Translations under genes and position numbers: made by a program
The notes under the pieces: generated by a model
Told to the model about the DNA's origin: nothing
Seen by the model: only the letters and a program-made list of their open reading frames with translations
The model's database searches: none
Shown here: positions 10,378 to 19,724 of the stretch, one piece after another
Layout: each line of letters opens with the position of its first letter
Position numbering within the stretch: position 1 is the first letter of the stretch
Origin: Rhynchopus sp. YZ270_cl-10
Taxonomy: Eukaryota > Euglenozoa > Diplonemea > Diplonemida > Diplonemidae
Assembly: GCA_964035575.1 (NCBI GenBank)
Contig: OZ037898.1
Coordinates: forward strand, 1,116,001-1,180,000
Length of the DNA stretch: 64,000 bases
Direction: 5' to 3'

Positions 10378-11244
10378 TATTCCTTTGTTTCCACTATTTT
10401 TCCTTTTTTTTTCTTCAGCCGACCCTTCGACCTTTTCCCTCATGTTTGCAAGGTTTCGTCCTTGACAGGGTTTTTTTTTAATTGTTTTGAAAGATGAGTG
10501 CTCTGGGGAAGGCAACACTGTCATCTTTTTTTGAATTTAGTGACACGTTGGAGTTCTCAGGTTTTTATGGTAAAAAATGACATCTCTCTTTCCTTATTTC
10601 TACTTTTCGTTTTTAGTTCAGTCGCATCAACGATCCACACACACCCAAGAATTTTGGAAAAATTTTGGCAAAAAAAAGAGGGAAAAAAGAAAAGGGGTGA
10701 CCCAGGTGAATACTCACACTGTACACCCCCAGATAGCGTGTTTTTTTAAAATATTTTGAGACGAAAAAAGTACGTCAGCTCGCATCGTGAGTCACACGGT
10801 ATGCCCTATAGGTTACATGGTAAAACACGTACCATTGGATTTACCATGTAACACAAAAAGATGAGGAATGTGCCGAATATTCTGTGTTTTTTTGTTTTGT
10901 TTTTGTTATTTTGCGTAATATTCTTCGTATAATGCTTTTTCCCGATATATTTTTCTTTTCCCCTCTCCGTCTCTGAAAACACATCTCGGTGTTATTTATT
11001 TCTGTGTTTTTTTTTTTTTTTTCTCTTCTTCTCTCACCCTTTTTTTTACCGTACGTTCATCGTCCCCTCCCTGGCGTTGCGTTTCTGTTGAGTTTTTCCA
11101 ACTAAAAGACGAACGGTATTGTTTCTAAGCATGCAGTACGCACAAAAAAAGCTTTTAAGTTACAGCTTTTTGAAAAACGACGCAAACGCGAGCATCCATC
11201 TTTCAAGCTTATCTCGTTTTGTTTTCCTTCTCTTTCGAAAAATC

Positions 11245-11341
11245 CACCTGATTTTTACCCCCGCGTATAGGCGCGTAAAGGCTGGGACAAATGGATGGGG
11301 TTTGGCCTATACGGTCCTATACGCGGGGTAAAAATCAGGTG
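11245..11341. repeat. 97-bp inverted-repeat element, copy 1
   Basis: The arms are CACCTGATTTTTACCCC followed by GCGTATAGG, and their reverse complement. A second, longer copy lies at 13213-13325. Both contain GGCGCGTAAAGGCTGGG in the middle. The folding is near perfect, suggesting recent spread. Confidence 0.8.
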
Positions 11342-11438
11342 TAAAATGTGTTTAAAAAAAAAAGATAAAAAATAGCTAGGTTCATTGTATCAACCTTTCT
11401 TCTTTCCGGTTGCCTTTGTATTATTCCACCTTTTTTCT

Positions 11439-11495
11439 AAGGTGACTAAGCAACGAGAGGCTTAGTGTCATCTTACAAACTTTTCTTTTTTTTAA
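11439..11495 (+). repeat. H-family hairpin cassette
   Basis: AAGGTGACTAAGC, loop AACGAGAG, GCTTAGTGTCATCTT, then ACAAACTTTTC and a T-run. The arms pair over about 13 bp with G-U wobbles, so the element folds better as RNA read in gene direction. Related copies occur at 9901, 11494, 16930, 23678, 26864, 32552, 32878, 36983, 59139, 59364, 60899 and 63389, all on the + strand. Confidence 0.75.
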
Positions 11496-11920
11496 AGATG
11501 CGTGTGCACGTGGGTCATATGCATCTTTCAATTTTTCTTTTTTGTGTGAACACAGGCACTTCAACAAAGCTTTCTCTCTTTTCCGCGAAATAATCCTTTT
11601 TTTAAAATAAGAAGTGCGCTTTTCCCCTCAAGGTGACTTAAGCACATATTCTGACATTGTTCCTCCTTTTGACTGGTGGCTGACTAAGCGCTGGATGCTT
11701 AGAGTCAATATTTCTGTTTCTTCTTCTTAGTCTGTTTCTGTATTCTTTTTTTCTTCTTTTTTAAACTGTCTGCTGCGGCAGAGTTCAAGGGGGCAACGCT
11801 TCTAGTCGTAGGCGAGCCCACAAGAGTAATTCCAAGTATGTATCGGACGAGACACAGTGTCACTCCAACGTAGTCATTGCCCGATCTTTGTGTTCACCAT
11901 GTGGTGTGAAAGTAAAAAAT

Positions 11921-12038
11921 AATAGTGGAACATCATCCTCGGGATTGAAGTAATACAAAGTTTTTCAAAAAAAAAAAACAAAAATAGTGGAGTTCATCCT
12001 CGGGTGTCTACACTAATACAACCAAGTTTTCAAAAAAA
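11921..12038 (+). repeat. B-family repeats, two tandem copies
   Basis: The second copy (11984-12038) reads ATAGTGGAGTTCATCCTC, GGGTGTCTACACTAATAC, AACCAAGTTTTC, then an A-run. The first (11921-11978) is a diverged copy. TAGTG and CACTA can pair at the ends of the first half. Other copies lie at 17633, 18739, 33125, 58881 and 59964, all in gene orientation and ending in A. Confidence 0.85.
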
Positions 12039-12504
12039 CAAAAAAAACAAAAAAGTTCGTGTAGAACAAACAACTATCGTCAAAATTCTGGAACTTTTGA
12101 GGGATTTTTTTTTGGCAAACATTTTTTTTTACGGTTCATATTTTACGGTTGCGGTAAATGTGAAAGAAAAAAGAATGCCTTTTCTCTCAACTCATTTCTC
12201 TTCTCCTTTTTTTTTACGTGCATCCCTGCGAAAGACTCAACCCTGCAGCCGCTTCTTAATAGCAGAGTAGTCTGTGCGGAGATCCATACGATCGTTTCTT
12301 TTTTCCTTCTTTCCATTTTTGTTTTCTTGTGAAAACACACCCTCCCGATCTTGGTTTTTTTTCCCTCCCCGCTGGAGAGAGGGGTTTTCTTATACTCTCT
12401 CTGTTACGATCGGCAAAAAGGACCTGATCATCAGATGAATAATAACGCCCCCCCTCATTAGAATTTAAGGTTCCCTCTTTTCTCATTCACCTTGATAGTT
12501 TCTT

Positions 12505-13136
12505 CTGCTACGCTGACGAAACTGTCCAAGGTGTGCTTCTTGCAGATCAGCCCCCATCGCTTGCGATCTCGTACACACCCGTAAACACATTCTTAACGCG
12601 ATGCAGCATGTCCATGTGCACATTATCATCAATTATCTCGTCTCTCGTTGTCTTTGCAGTGTTGAGCCATCGAGCTTTAGGCAAATGTGTCTGAAGGAGG
12701 AGAGAGAGGCCGCACAACTTAGATCCCTCTTTTTTCATTTATCTTTTTTGTTTCTGCTGCGCTGACTAAAACCGTCCAAGGTGTGCTTCTGCATACCCCC
12801 ATCGCCTCCGAGCTCGCACCCAGCCTCAGCAATACAGTTAGCGCTGCGCTCACGTAGCATGATTTATAATATTATGCTGCCACGTTGGCAGCATAGGGCA
12901 GGCATGTTGAAATGTGCAGGTGTGTGGTCTGCACCCACCAGCTCTTCACCTCCTCGGTGCTGGGGAAGAGACGTCAACCTCGTCCCATCCCTCTCCATGA
13001 CACGACGCTGCCATCAGCGATGTACCCACACTCCTCGTTTCGCTGTGAGTCATCACCAATTCTCGTCTGGCACGCAGTGTTGAGCCGAGCTTTAGGCAAA
13101 ATGTGTCTGAAGGAGGAGAGAGACTGCACAACTTTT
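12505..13136. repeat. Decayed tandem duplication
   Basis: Two units share a first box (CTGACNAAA, then CTGTCCAAGGTGTGCTTCT, near 12511 and 12764) and a last box (GCAGTGTTGAGCC, then GAGCTTTAGGCAAA, then GTCTGAAGGAGGAGAGAG, near 12657 and 13074). The middle parts have diverged. Short frames exist on the minus strand (12547-12738, 12946-13131), but neither is convincing. It may be the remains of a duplicated gene or of a repeat. Confidence 0.55.
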
Positions 13137-13212
13137 TTCCCCTGGAGCAGAATCTCCTTACAACGTGAAGCTCCTTCGATGCTGTGGTGTAATGTGATGT
13201 AATAGCGACATT

Positions 13213-13325
13213 CTGATTTTTACCCCGCGTAAAGGCGCGTAAAGGCTGGGGAAAATGAGTGGGGTTTGGCCTTTTCGGGCTTTTACGCGCCTATATGCGC
13301 CTGTACGCGGGGTAAAAATCAGGTG
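13213..13325. repeat. Inverted-repeat element, copy 2 of the CTGATTTTTACCCC family
   Basis: The arms are CTGATTTTTACCCCGCGTA and its complement, with extra internal GCGCC/GGCGC inverted units compared with the copy at 11245. It ends about 130 nt before the EF-hand gene start, so it may lie in that gene's 5' region. Confidence 0.8.
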
Positions 13326-13454
13326 GCTTTTGCGCAAAAGACAACAAAAATAATTTTAAACCTACACTCAGGGGCTATATTCCTACCAGGGATAGCCCAC
13401 AGCTATTCTCAAAACACTCAGACACCCTTTCAGAACAGAACACAAAGAGAGAAG

Positions 13455-14102
13455 ATGAGCACCGATATAGAAGGCAGCAGTACTACTGCAGAGCCGTATA
13501 GCTATGACGCGAAGTTGGTGCAGCTTCTGCAGCTCAAAATCGCTCGCCAGGAGCGTGAGATGGAGGAGCTCCGCAATGCTGCCACCACCACCACCACCGC
13601 CGCAAACCCCCCTGCCAAAATCGCAATACCTGTCGTTGGTGCAGCATTGGCGGGGGGTGATTCAGCACCGGAGACTATCGAGAAGCGGGATGTCTGCGGC
13701 ATCGATGTGGCCGAGCTCGAAGCAAAATACGATTTACAGTACGCAGTACGGAATGGTGTGCCAACGGGAAGTGCTTCTTTGAGCATGGTCGCGGCGAAGG
13801 TGAAGGCGAAGGAGACGCCATCGGAGGTTGTGGCAGCGCACCACCCGAGCTCCCTCGGTGTGACCCCCTGGCCCACAACGGAGAACGAACTGCGTAACCT
13901 CTTCAGCCACCTTGATGCGGACAACAGAGGCCACCTCGATAAGGCCCTCTTCACCACCTGGTACACCGCTTTCGAGAACTATGGGGCAGAGGAGACGCCG
14001 GCGACCGTGCGGGACAAGCTTGCGCGTTACCACTCCCTCGGGCAAGACAAACTGTCTTACGAAGAATTCGCGATCATCATGCTCCAGGTTGCGGTTCGAT
14101 GA
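13455..14102 (+). CDS. EF-hand-like protein with N-terminal coiled coil
   Basis: 215 residues from the Met at 13455 (MSTDIEGSS). The frame opens at 13266, but that part overlaps an inverted repeat. Residues 18-37 form a charged helix (LLQLKIARQEREMEELRNA). The C-terminal third has one recognisable EF-hand loop, DADNRGHLDKAL, whose last position is Leu instead of the usual Glu, and a weaker second hand ending LSYEEFAIIML. Calcium binding is possible at one site at most. No signal peptide. Similar small EF-hand proteins are common in flagellate cytoskeletons, but nothing here proves a location. Confidence 0.8.
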   Translation: MSTDIEGSSTTAEPYSYDAKLVQLLQLKIARQEREMEELRNAATTTTTAANPPAKIAIPVVGAALAGGDSAPETIEKRDVCGIDVAELEAKYDLQYAVRNGVPTGSASLSMVAAKVKAKETPSEVVAAHHPSSLGVTPWPTTENELRNLFSHLDADNRGHLDKALFTTWYTAFENYGAEETPATVRDKLARYHSLGQDKLSYEEFAIIMLQVAVR

Positions 14103-14250
14103 GATTAGAGAAGAAAAAATGCAAAAAAAGGGATAAAAATAAAAGGTCGCTTCTTTACAGAGGATTTGATCCATTTTTAGAAGGCTTTTCTGCCATTTGA
14201 GTACAAAAACCTATGGTAAGGGGTGGGGTACTTAGGGTTGTCAAAAAAGC

Positions 14251-15012
14251 AGGGCGTTCGCCCCGGGGCGAAAAATATTTTTTTTCGTTAAAAAAATATT
14301 TTCCTGAAAAAATGACATTTTATTTCGCCCCAGGGCTTCGCCCCACCGGGGCGAAACCCTGTATAAATAAATAAATAAAAAAAAAAAAGGGGGAAAAAAA
14401 AAAAAAAAAAAGAGAGAGAGATTTCTCCCCACCACCCTGTAGACCCCCCCGGAGGGGGGGTCGCAGAGGGGTGTCCACTGTACTCAAAATCATCCGCAAA
14501 CCCGCCTGCCGTGAGAGGAAGTTTCCCCAGCACTCCCGCTCCTCAATCCTGCAGTCTGCTGAAGGTGCCCCGTACCCCCTGTTATAGAAGGTGTCACTGC
14601 TCGTGTCAACTCTATCTTCAACGGCAGAGAGACGTTTTAGTTTATTGAAAATAATCAAACTAAGGATGAAGTCTCATATGACAGATGCCTCTCTCTTGTG
14701 CATCTGTTTGATTAAACAGCACAAAGAGACCCTCAGTGAGGGGGGGATTGATGAAATTCTCCATTGTTTTGCTGGTTTTAGTATCAGGAAAGTTCAGCTG
14801 TAATAGCACTTGTGCTGGGGAAGGGATCACGCGCAAATCGCAATTTTTTTTGACCACTCAGTACCAGGGATTCACCCCCCACGAACTAGCTTCTCTCCGG
14901 CGGGAAAATTTTTTTTTGACCTATTTTAAGCACTAGTAAAAAAGCAAAAATTTCGGATTTTTTGGCATTTCGCCACGATCAGGAAAAAACGATGGCGATA
15001 GCGAACGCCCTG
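14251..15012 (+). mobile_element. hAT-type non-autonomous DNA transposon, family 1 copy A (762 bp)
   Basis: The ends are CAGGGCGTTCGC and GCGAACGCCCTG, with a perfect 8-bp duplication CAAAAAAG (14243-14250 and 15013-15020). A second copy lies inverted at 42559-43307. Next to the left end is a hairpin-rich block of GCCCCGGGGCG-type palindromes. A short frame on the minus strand (14660-14857) is shared with the other copy but is too small to be a transposase. The element fills most of the gap between the EF-hand and MYND genes. Confidence 0.92.
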
Positions 15013-15220
15013 CAAAAAAGAGATAAAAAAAGGCTACATTTTTCCTGATTTCCTCCGCAACTTCAAAAAAAAAATCACACCCAAAAATGACAGTCAAAAC
15101 ACACACACAGACCGCCGTTTTCTCTCTTTTTTTTCTCCTCTCTCTCTCTCGTTTTTTTCCCCCCTTTTTTTTTTGTGTCACGAAAACCAAAAAGGTCTCA
15201 AAATTTCGCAAAAAGCCAAG

Positions 15221-16438
15221 ATGCAGACTGTGCCTGCCCAGGCAAGCATGCCACATGGTGTGCCCACTGAGCCGCCGCCGTTGTTGAGCACAGCGGAGTA
15301 CAACCGTGTGCCCTTGGAGGCCCTGAGTGTGAACCACGGCGCTGAGGAGGCGGCGAAGCTGCACAAGACAAAGTTGAAGATGAAGCACACAGAGTTGCTG
15401 CACATTGAGCAGAACGTGCGTCACAGGGAGCTTGAGTGGGCGGGCATGCTGCAGCGTGTGGCCCAGGGTGTGCAGATGATGACACACCGCAACGAAAGCG
15501 ACGCCACCACCTTCCGCTCCCAGATGGACGAGGTCTCCCGCAAGATCTACTGCATCGAGCAGAGCATCGACGTCCACCTCCTTATCCGCGACCTGCCTGC
15601 TGTCGCAACACACATCACTGCGGCCATGAACACAACAAAGGCAGACATCATCGTCGACAACTGCGCCGCAGCGCGCCAGCTGCTTGACAAGCACCAGCAC
15701 GGCCTTCCCGACGTCATCGACGTCCCGAACAACATCAAGCAGCTTCTGGTCAGCTGCGAACGCAACGAAACCGCAGCAAACGGTGCAAACCCCGTACCCG
15801 CCCTGATCGCACAGTGCGAACGCCTTTGCGGACAGGCCTACATGGAGCAGGACCAGTACGAGCAGGCTGCTCAGGCATTCCTCACCGCTGTGGAGCTTGT
15901 GAACAAGGAGGAGGGCCCCTCGCATTGGGTGGCAAAGGAGCTCGCGACGCACTACCACGCGGCAAGGCAGAAGGCCAACACCACCGTGCAGCAGCAGCCG
16001 CCGTCGACACCCGACGCAAGCGCACGCCGCAAGCACTACGAGGCAAGCGGCTCGCAGACACCTCCCCCACGCAAGGCGACGGAGATGGAGGTTGCCTTCA
16101 CACGCAGCGGCGCTGCTACCCCAAGCACCGGACGCGGCAAGTCGAACTGGGATTCCCCTGCGGGAGGGAGCTACCAGTTCTCATTCGGACGCTGGGGGCA
16201 CGGTGCGCCGACCCCGGCAGACACCACCACACCATCCCCAGCACCCCCAAGGGCAGAACGTAAGTGCCACCACTGTGGCGTCCCAGCAACCCGCGAGCGC
16301 AAGCTCATGCTCTGCTCTAAGTGCAAAAAGGTCTGCTTCTGTTCGCAAGAATGCCACACAGCCGCCTGGGATGCAGGGCACTCTGACGTGTGTGAGGACT
16401 ACAACGAGACGACCACAGCTGCATGGTATGACAGTTGA
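15221..16438 (+). CDS. MYND-type zinc-finger protein
   Basis: 405 residues from the Met at 15221; the frame opens at 15173 inside the leader. The C-terminus holds a MYND finger: CHHCG, then CSKCKKVCFCSQECH, then AGHSDVCEDY, with the full Cys/His ligand set. MYND fingers bind proline-containing peptides on partner proteins. The middle (about 190-260) is helical, with GQAYMEQDQYEQAAQAFLTAVEL resembling one tetratricopeptide unit. Residues 265-345 are low-complexity, rich in Pro/Thr/Gly. The long T/C tract at 15120-15180 is a good splice-acceptor region. No SET domain, so a methyltransferase role is not indicated. Confidence 0.88.
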   Translation: MQTVPAQASMPHGVPTEPPPLLSTAEYNRVPLEALSVNHGAEEAAKLHKTKLKMKHTELLHIEQNVRHRELEWAGMLQRVAQGVQMMTHRNESDATTFRSQMDEVSRKIYCIEQSIDVHLLIRDLPAVATHITAAMNTTKADIIVDNCAAARQLLDKHQHGLPDVIDVPNNIKQLLVSCERNETAANGANPVPALIAQCERLCGQAYMEQDQYEQAAQAFLTAVELVNKEEGPSHWVAKELATHYHAARQKANTTVQQQPPSTPDASARRKHYEASGSQTPPPRKATEMEVAFTRSGAATPSTGRGKSNWDSPAGGSYQFSFGRWGHGAPTPADTTTPSPAPPRAERKCHHCGVPATRERKLMLCSKCKKVCFCSQECHTAAWDAGHSDVCEDYNETTTAAWYDS

Positions 16439-17632
16439 GAGCTTTTTTCCGAAAATTTTCAAAAAATTATGAATTAAAATCAACAGAAATTTGCACAGCC
16501 TAGCAAGGAAATGAGGAGAACAAAACAAAATTAGGGGTGCGTGTTGTGGCGATGTAGTGCACTTCCGTCTGTCTGCACTAAAAAAAGCTTCAAAAAAAAT
16601 CATCACATTTATCCCTCCTCCTCCATCCTCTCCCCCTGAGAGAATCGACAAAAAAAAAAACAAAAAAAAAACCAAAAACAAAGAGTGGAAGCAACCCGGT
16701 TCTTCCCTTCCCCCCAATAGTTTTGTTTTTCCCGTCTTTTCCCCCCTCCCGTTTTATTTTATTTTTGATGGGTTCTCTCGTTTCCCCTCCCTCCTCTCTC
16801 CCCTCAAATATCTCCTAGGTTTTTAGATCGGTGAAAGGTGAGTCATTTTAATTGCTTTGTTTGTTATTTTTTTGTGATCAAGGTGCCAAGCACGAGCGAG
16901 ATTGATGAACCAATGTTCAAAACATTAAGTAATCTAATCAGACTAAGCACGAACGTCTTAGGTCATCTTTAAACTTTTCTTTTTTTTTTTTTGTGTCCCA
17001 TTTCTTAGGTTCCTTTCAGGACCTTTCGAAAAGGTTCGCGACCCTGCTGCTAGAGCTGACCGCGAATGTGCCAGATTCAACTGGCGCAAAAAAAAGAGAC
17101 AAAAAATAATGTGCACAGCAATTTTTCTCTCTCTGTTTCGCCGCTGTCACAAGCACTTCCTCCCTTCTCCACGTATCGTCTGTTTTTTTTTTATCCCCCA
17201 ATAGCAACTTTAGCAACCGGAATTTGTATAGAATTTACCCGCATTTTTTTTTCTGTCTCGAGAGAGACATCTTCATCGAAGGCGTAGACAAAATAGCCTT
17301 ATTATGTACCAACAGCGGATTAGAGAGAATAAAAAAAAGTGCCATTCAGTTCTTTTTGAAAAATTGGATGAAGAAAAAACAACAAAAAAAAAAACCAAAA
17401 AAAACGACCAAGCAAAAAGCAAAAGTGAACCAAAAAAAGCAAGCCAAAACAAAAAAAGCTTTTTTTTTAATCCCACCCCCCCTTTTCAAGGGTGGACTGA
17501 GCAAAAGCGAGGCTTCGGTTCACTTCATTTCCAATTTTTTTCCCGTTCTTCTTTGTTTTTTCTGAGACTACCCCCTTGCTCGTCAGCAAGCAATATTTGC
17601 TTTTATTTTGGAAAAAAAGAAAAAAAAAAATT

Positions 17633-17688
17633 ATAGTGGAGTTCATCCTCGGGTGTCTACACTAATACAACCAAGTTTTCAAAAAAAA
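17633..17688 (+). repeat. B-family repeat
   Basis: Nearly identical to the copies at 11984 and 59964 through the closing AACCAAGTTTTC and A-run. Confidence 0.9.
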
Positions 17689-18738
17689 TCTTCCCCACAG
17701 TACCTGTGTTCTTTAAGCACAGGCTGGAGGGGGAGGGAAAGGAAGGTGGGGGACACTGCTCTCTTGTACTCCTCCTGCCTCTTTTCGTAACACCTCCCAC
17801 CCACTCACCCACATCCATCCACCCCTTTTTCTTAAAACAGTTGTGCAACATAAATATTAAACAAGCTTTCAAAAATGGCACACCGTGTCGTCTGTACTGT
17901 TGTTACTTTATCTGTTATTTTTATCTGTATCTGCATTGGGAGTTCCACCACTCCCCCGCAGTGTCTTTAGGCTTTGGCAGGTCCAATCCTGCATTTTTTC
18001 ACTATTCTTATTGAAAGCCTAATCTACAGTTTCAATTGTATTAATATTTTTTTTGTATGTGTGACAAAGAGGGATTTCATTAAGAGAGAGGTGCGCGCTT
18101 TTGTGTTATATACACAATCAGAGGCAATTCTTATTCGCCCTTTTTTAAAAAAAAAAAATTATTTTCTAAATTTTTTGGTATTGTTGGGACTCTTATTATC
18201 ACTTCGTATAATAAAAGAGGGTTTGTTTTGTTGTTTTGTTTGTTTTTTGTTTTTGTTTGATTTTTTAAAAAAGGATACTGAACACAACAGGTTCAGCTTT
18301 ATAGAGGTTCCTTTGTAACGTTCTTATCGTTGTTTTTGAAAGTATATAAAACAAAAAAAAAAAGTTCCCATATCTTGATTATCATTCCAACCTCTCCCCA
18401 ATCAAAAAAAGCAGTGGATTTTCTACGAAAAAAAAATGAACACGAAGAGAAATTTTTCAAAAAAAAAAAAAAAAAAAAAAAGCTGTGTTCACAAATAGGA
18501 AAATACCTCTGTCAAAAGTCTTTTACAACAACAACAACAACAACAAAATAGCTCGGAAAATTCCTTCCTCTTCTCCCCTTCCCTCCCCATCCTTAGATTA
18601 GATGCCTTTTTCTTTTACCCTCCCCCCTTTTCATACCGAACGGCAACCCACCCCAGCTAGGTCTTTTTTTTTTTTCAAAAATATTAGTTCCGCACTGAAG
18701 CTTTTGCTGCAAACAGGAACCACGGAAAAAAGAAGAAG

Positions 18739-18795
18739 TTAGTGGAGACCATCCTCGGGTGTCTACACTAATAACAACACAAAGTTTTCAAACAA
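18739..18795 (+). repeat. B-family repeat, diverged
   Basis: It keeps AGTGGAGACCATCCTCGGG and TGTCTACACTAATA, then ends AAAGTTTTCAAAC. Confidence 0.85.
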
Positions 18796-19376
18796 ATAAA
18801 ACAAACAAAAAAACAACAAAAATGAAGAAAAACGAGCCTTTTTTTTGGTCTAAAAAACTTTTCATTTTTTATAAATTTTCAACGTTGTGTTAACAAATCA
18901 CCTTAAAAGACCAAATATTTACCGCTCAGGTGATTTGTTGATTCAAACAAACAACAAAAAAAATGCTGGAAAATAGTTTTGTCAAACAGTTAAACGACTC
19001 ATCCCAAGGTCCTGTACTTTTTTAAAAAAATAAAAATCTGTGGACCAAGCCTGTCTACCGCTGGGAACACTGAAAGTTTTTCAAAAAGAAAAAAAGTGAC
19101 AACCCCCTGCCCCCTGCCCCAACCCTCCCTCCCCAAACAAAACCCCCGTTTTCCCCCAAACCCAAGATATAAGGAAAATAAAAAATCTTTTTTTTTTTTG
19201 AAAAAAACGACAACAAAAAAAACAAAAAAAAACACAAAACAAACCGCGGGGGTACTTTTGGAGTGATGGAGGACGAAGAAAGCTGTGAGGGGCATTAGAT
19301 GTATATGGAGTGGAGAGGTCGAGGTGTTATGTTCTGAAGCAGTGGGTTGGGGAATAAGCGAGTGTTGTAGAAGAAC

Positions 19377-19475
19377 GCCGAGCGGTTGTGAACCGCCTCC
19401 GTTCTCTTACGGTATGGACTACGTCCCATCCCTTTGCATGAGCTAGATTGAGATGCGTTTTAGCACCTTTTCAAC
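19377..19475 (+). repeat. S-family repeat with tRNA A-box-like start
   Basis: GCCGAGCGGTTGTGAACCGC resembles the A-box region of leucine/serine tRNAs and forms a hairpin. A second hairpin, CCGTTCTCTTACGG, follows. A near-identical copy lies at 32289, and both end GAGATGCGTTTTAGCAC, then TTTTCAAC. Other variants lie at 28602, 47840 and 60619. It may be a tRNA-derived SINE or a structured RNA element. Confidence 0.65.
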
Positions 19476-19724
19476 ATGTCTTTTCTTTTCTTTTTGAACG
19501 TGCTTTCTCTGAATTGAAAGTATATGAAATTGACTTTTTTTTTGACTCCGACCATCTTCTCGCTTTTCACTCTCCCTTTGTCCTTCCACAGCCAAGAACC
19601 CCCTTTGATAAAAAAAAAAAAAAATCTACAAAAGAAATATCCCCCCATCTTCCCGTTTTAGTGACTGCCACCTCGAGTCTTCTTCACCCAACAACCTTAA
19701 CATGCAGAGAAACACACAAAAAAA

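Larger units (their letters stand above)
6735..13454. other. Large gene-poor, repeat-rich region (6.7 kb)
   Basis: I find no convincing gene. The open frames are short and rich in residues encoded by homopolymers. Contents include a duplicated TAGGGGTAATTCTTGC block (7181 and 7312) with GT microsatellites, a duplicated CCTGCGGCGCC block (7697 and 7803), a repeat at 7489-7535 shared with 21495-21545, a CGTGTTATCGCG motif cluster, two copies of a GGGTCTGGTGGTAAATT block (8551 and 8664), a GGTACC microsatellite, several inverted repeats including a 13-bp one around 10813-10853, hairpin cassettes (9901, 11439, 11494, 11676), and a decayed tandem duplication near 12505-13136. Confidence 0.65.
16439..19724. 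other. Intergenic, homopolymer-rich, with dispersed repeats
   Basis: No gene is supported in these 3.3 kb. They hold an H-type hairpin (16930-16990), two B repeats, an inverted pair AACAAATCACCT/AGGTGATTTGTT (18894-18945), a 22-A run near 18460, a CAA microsatellite near 18530, and an S-family repeat at 19377. The leader of the next gene has TCCTTCCACAG near 19590 and TTTTAG near 19660. Confidence 0.6.

Noticed and set aside
14933-16036. Minus-strand open frame of 367 codons opposite the MYND gene
   Set aside because: It is antisense to a gene with clear zinc-finger residues. Its length comes from GC-rich third positions, and it runs into T/C tracts and a transposon end.
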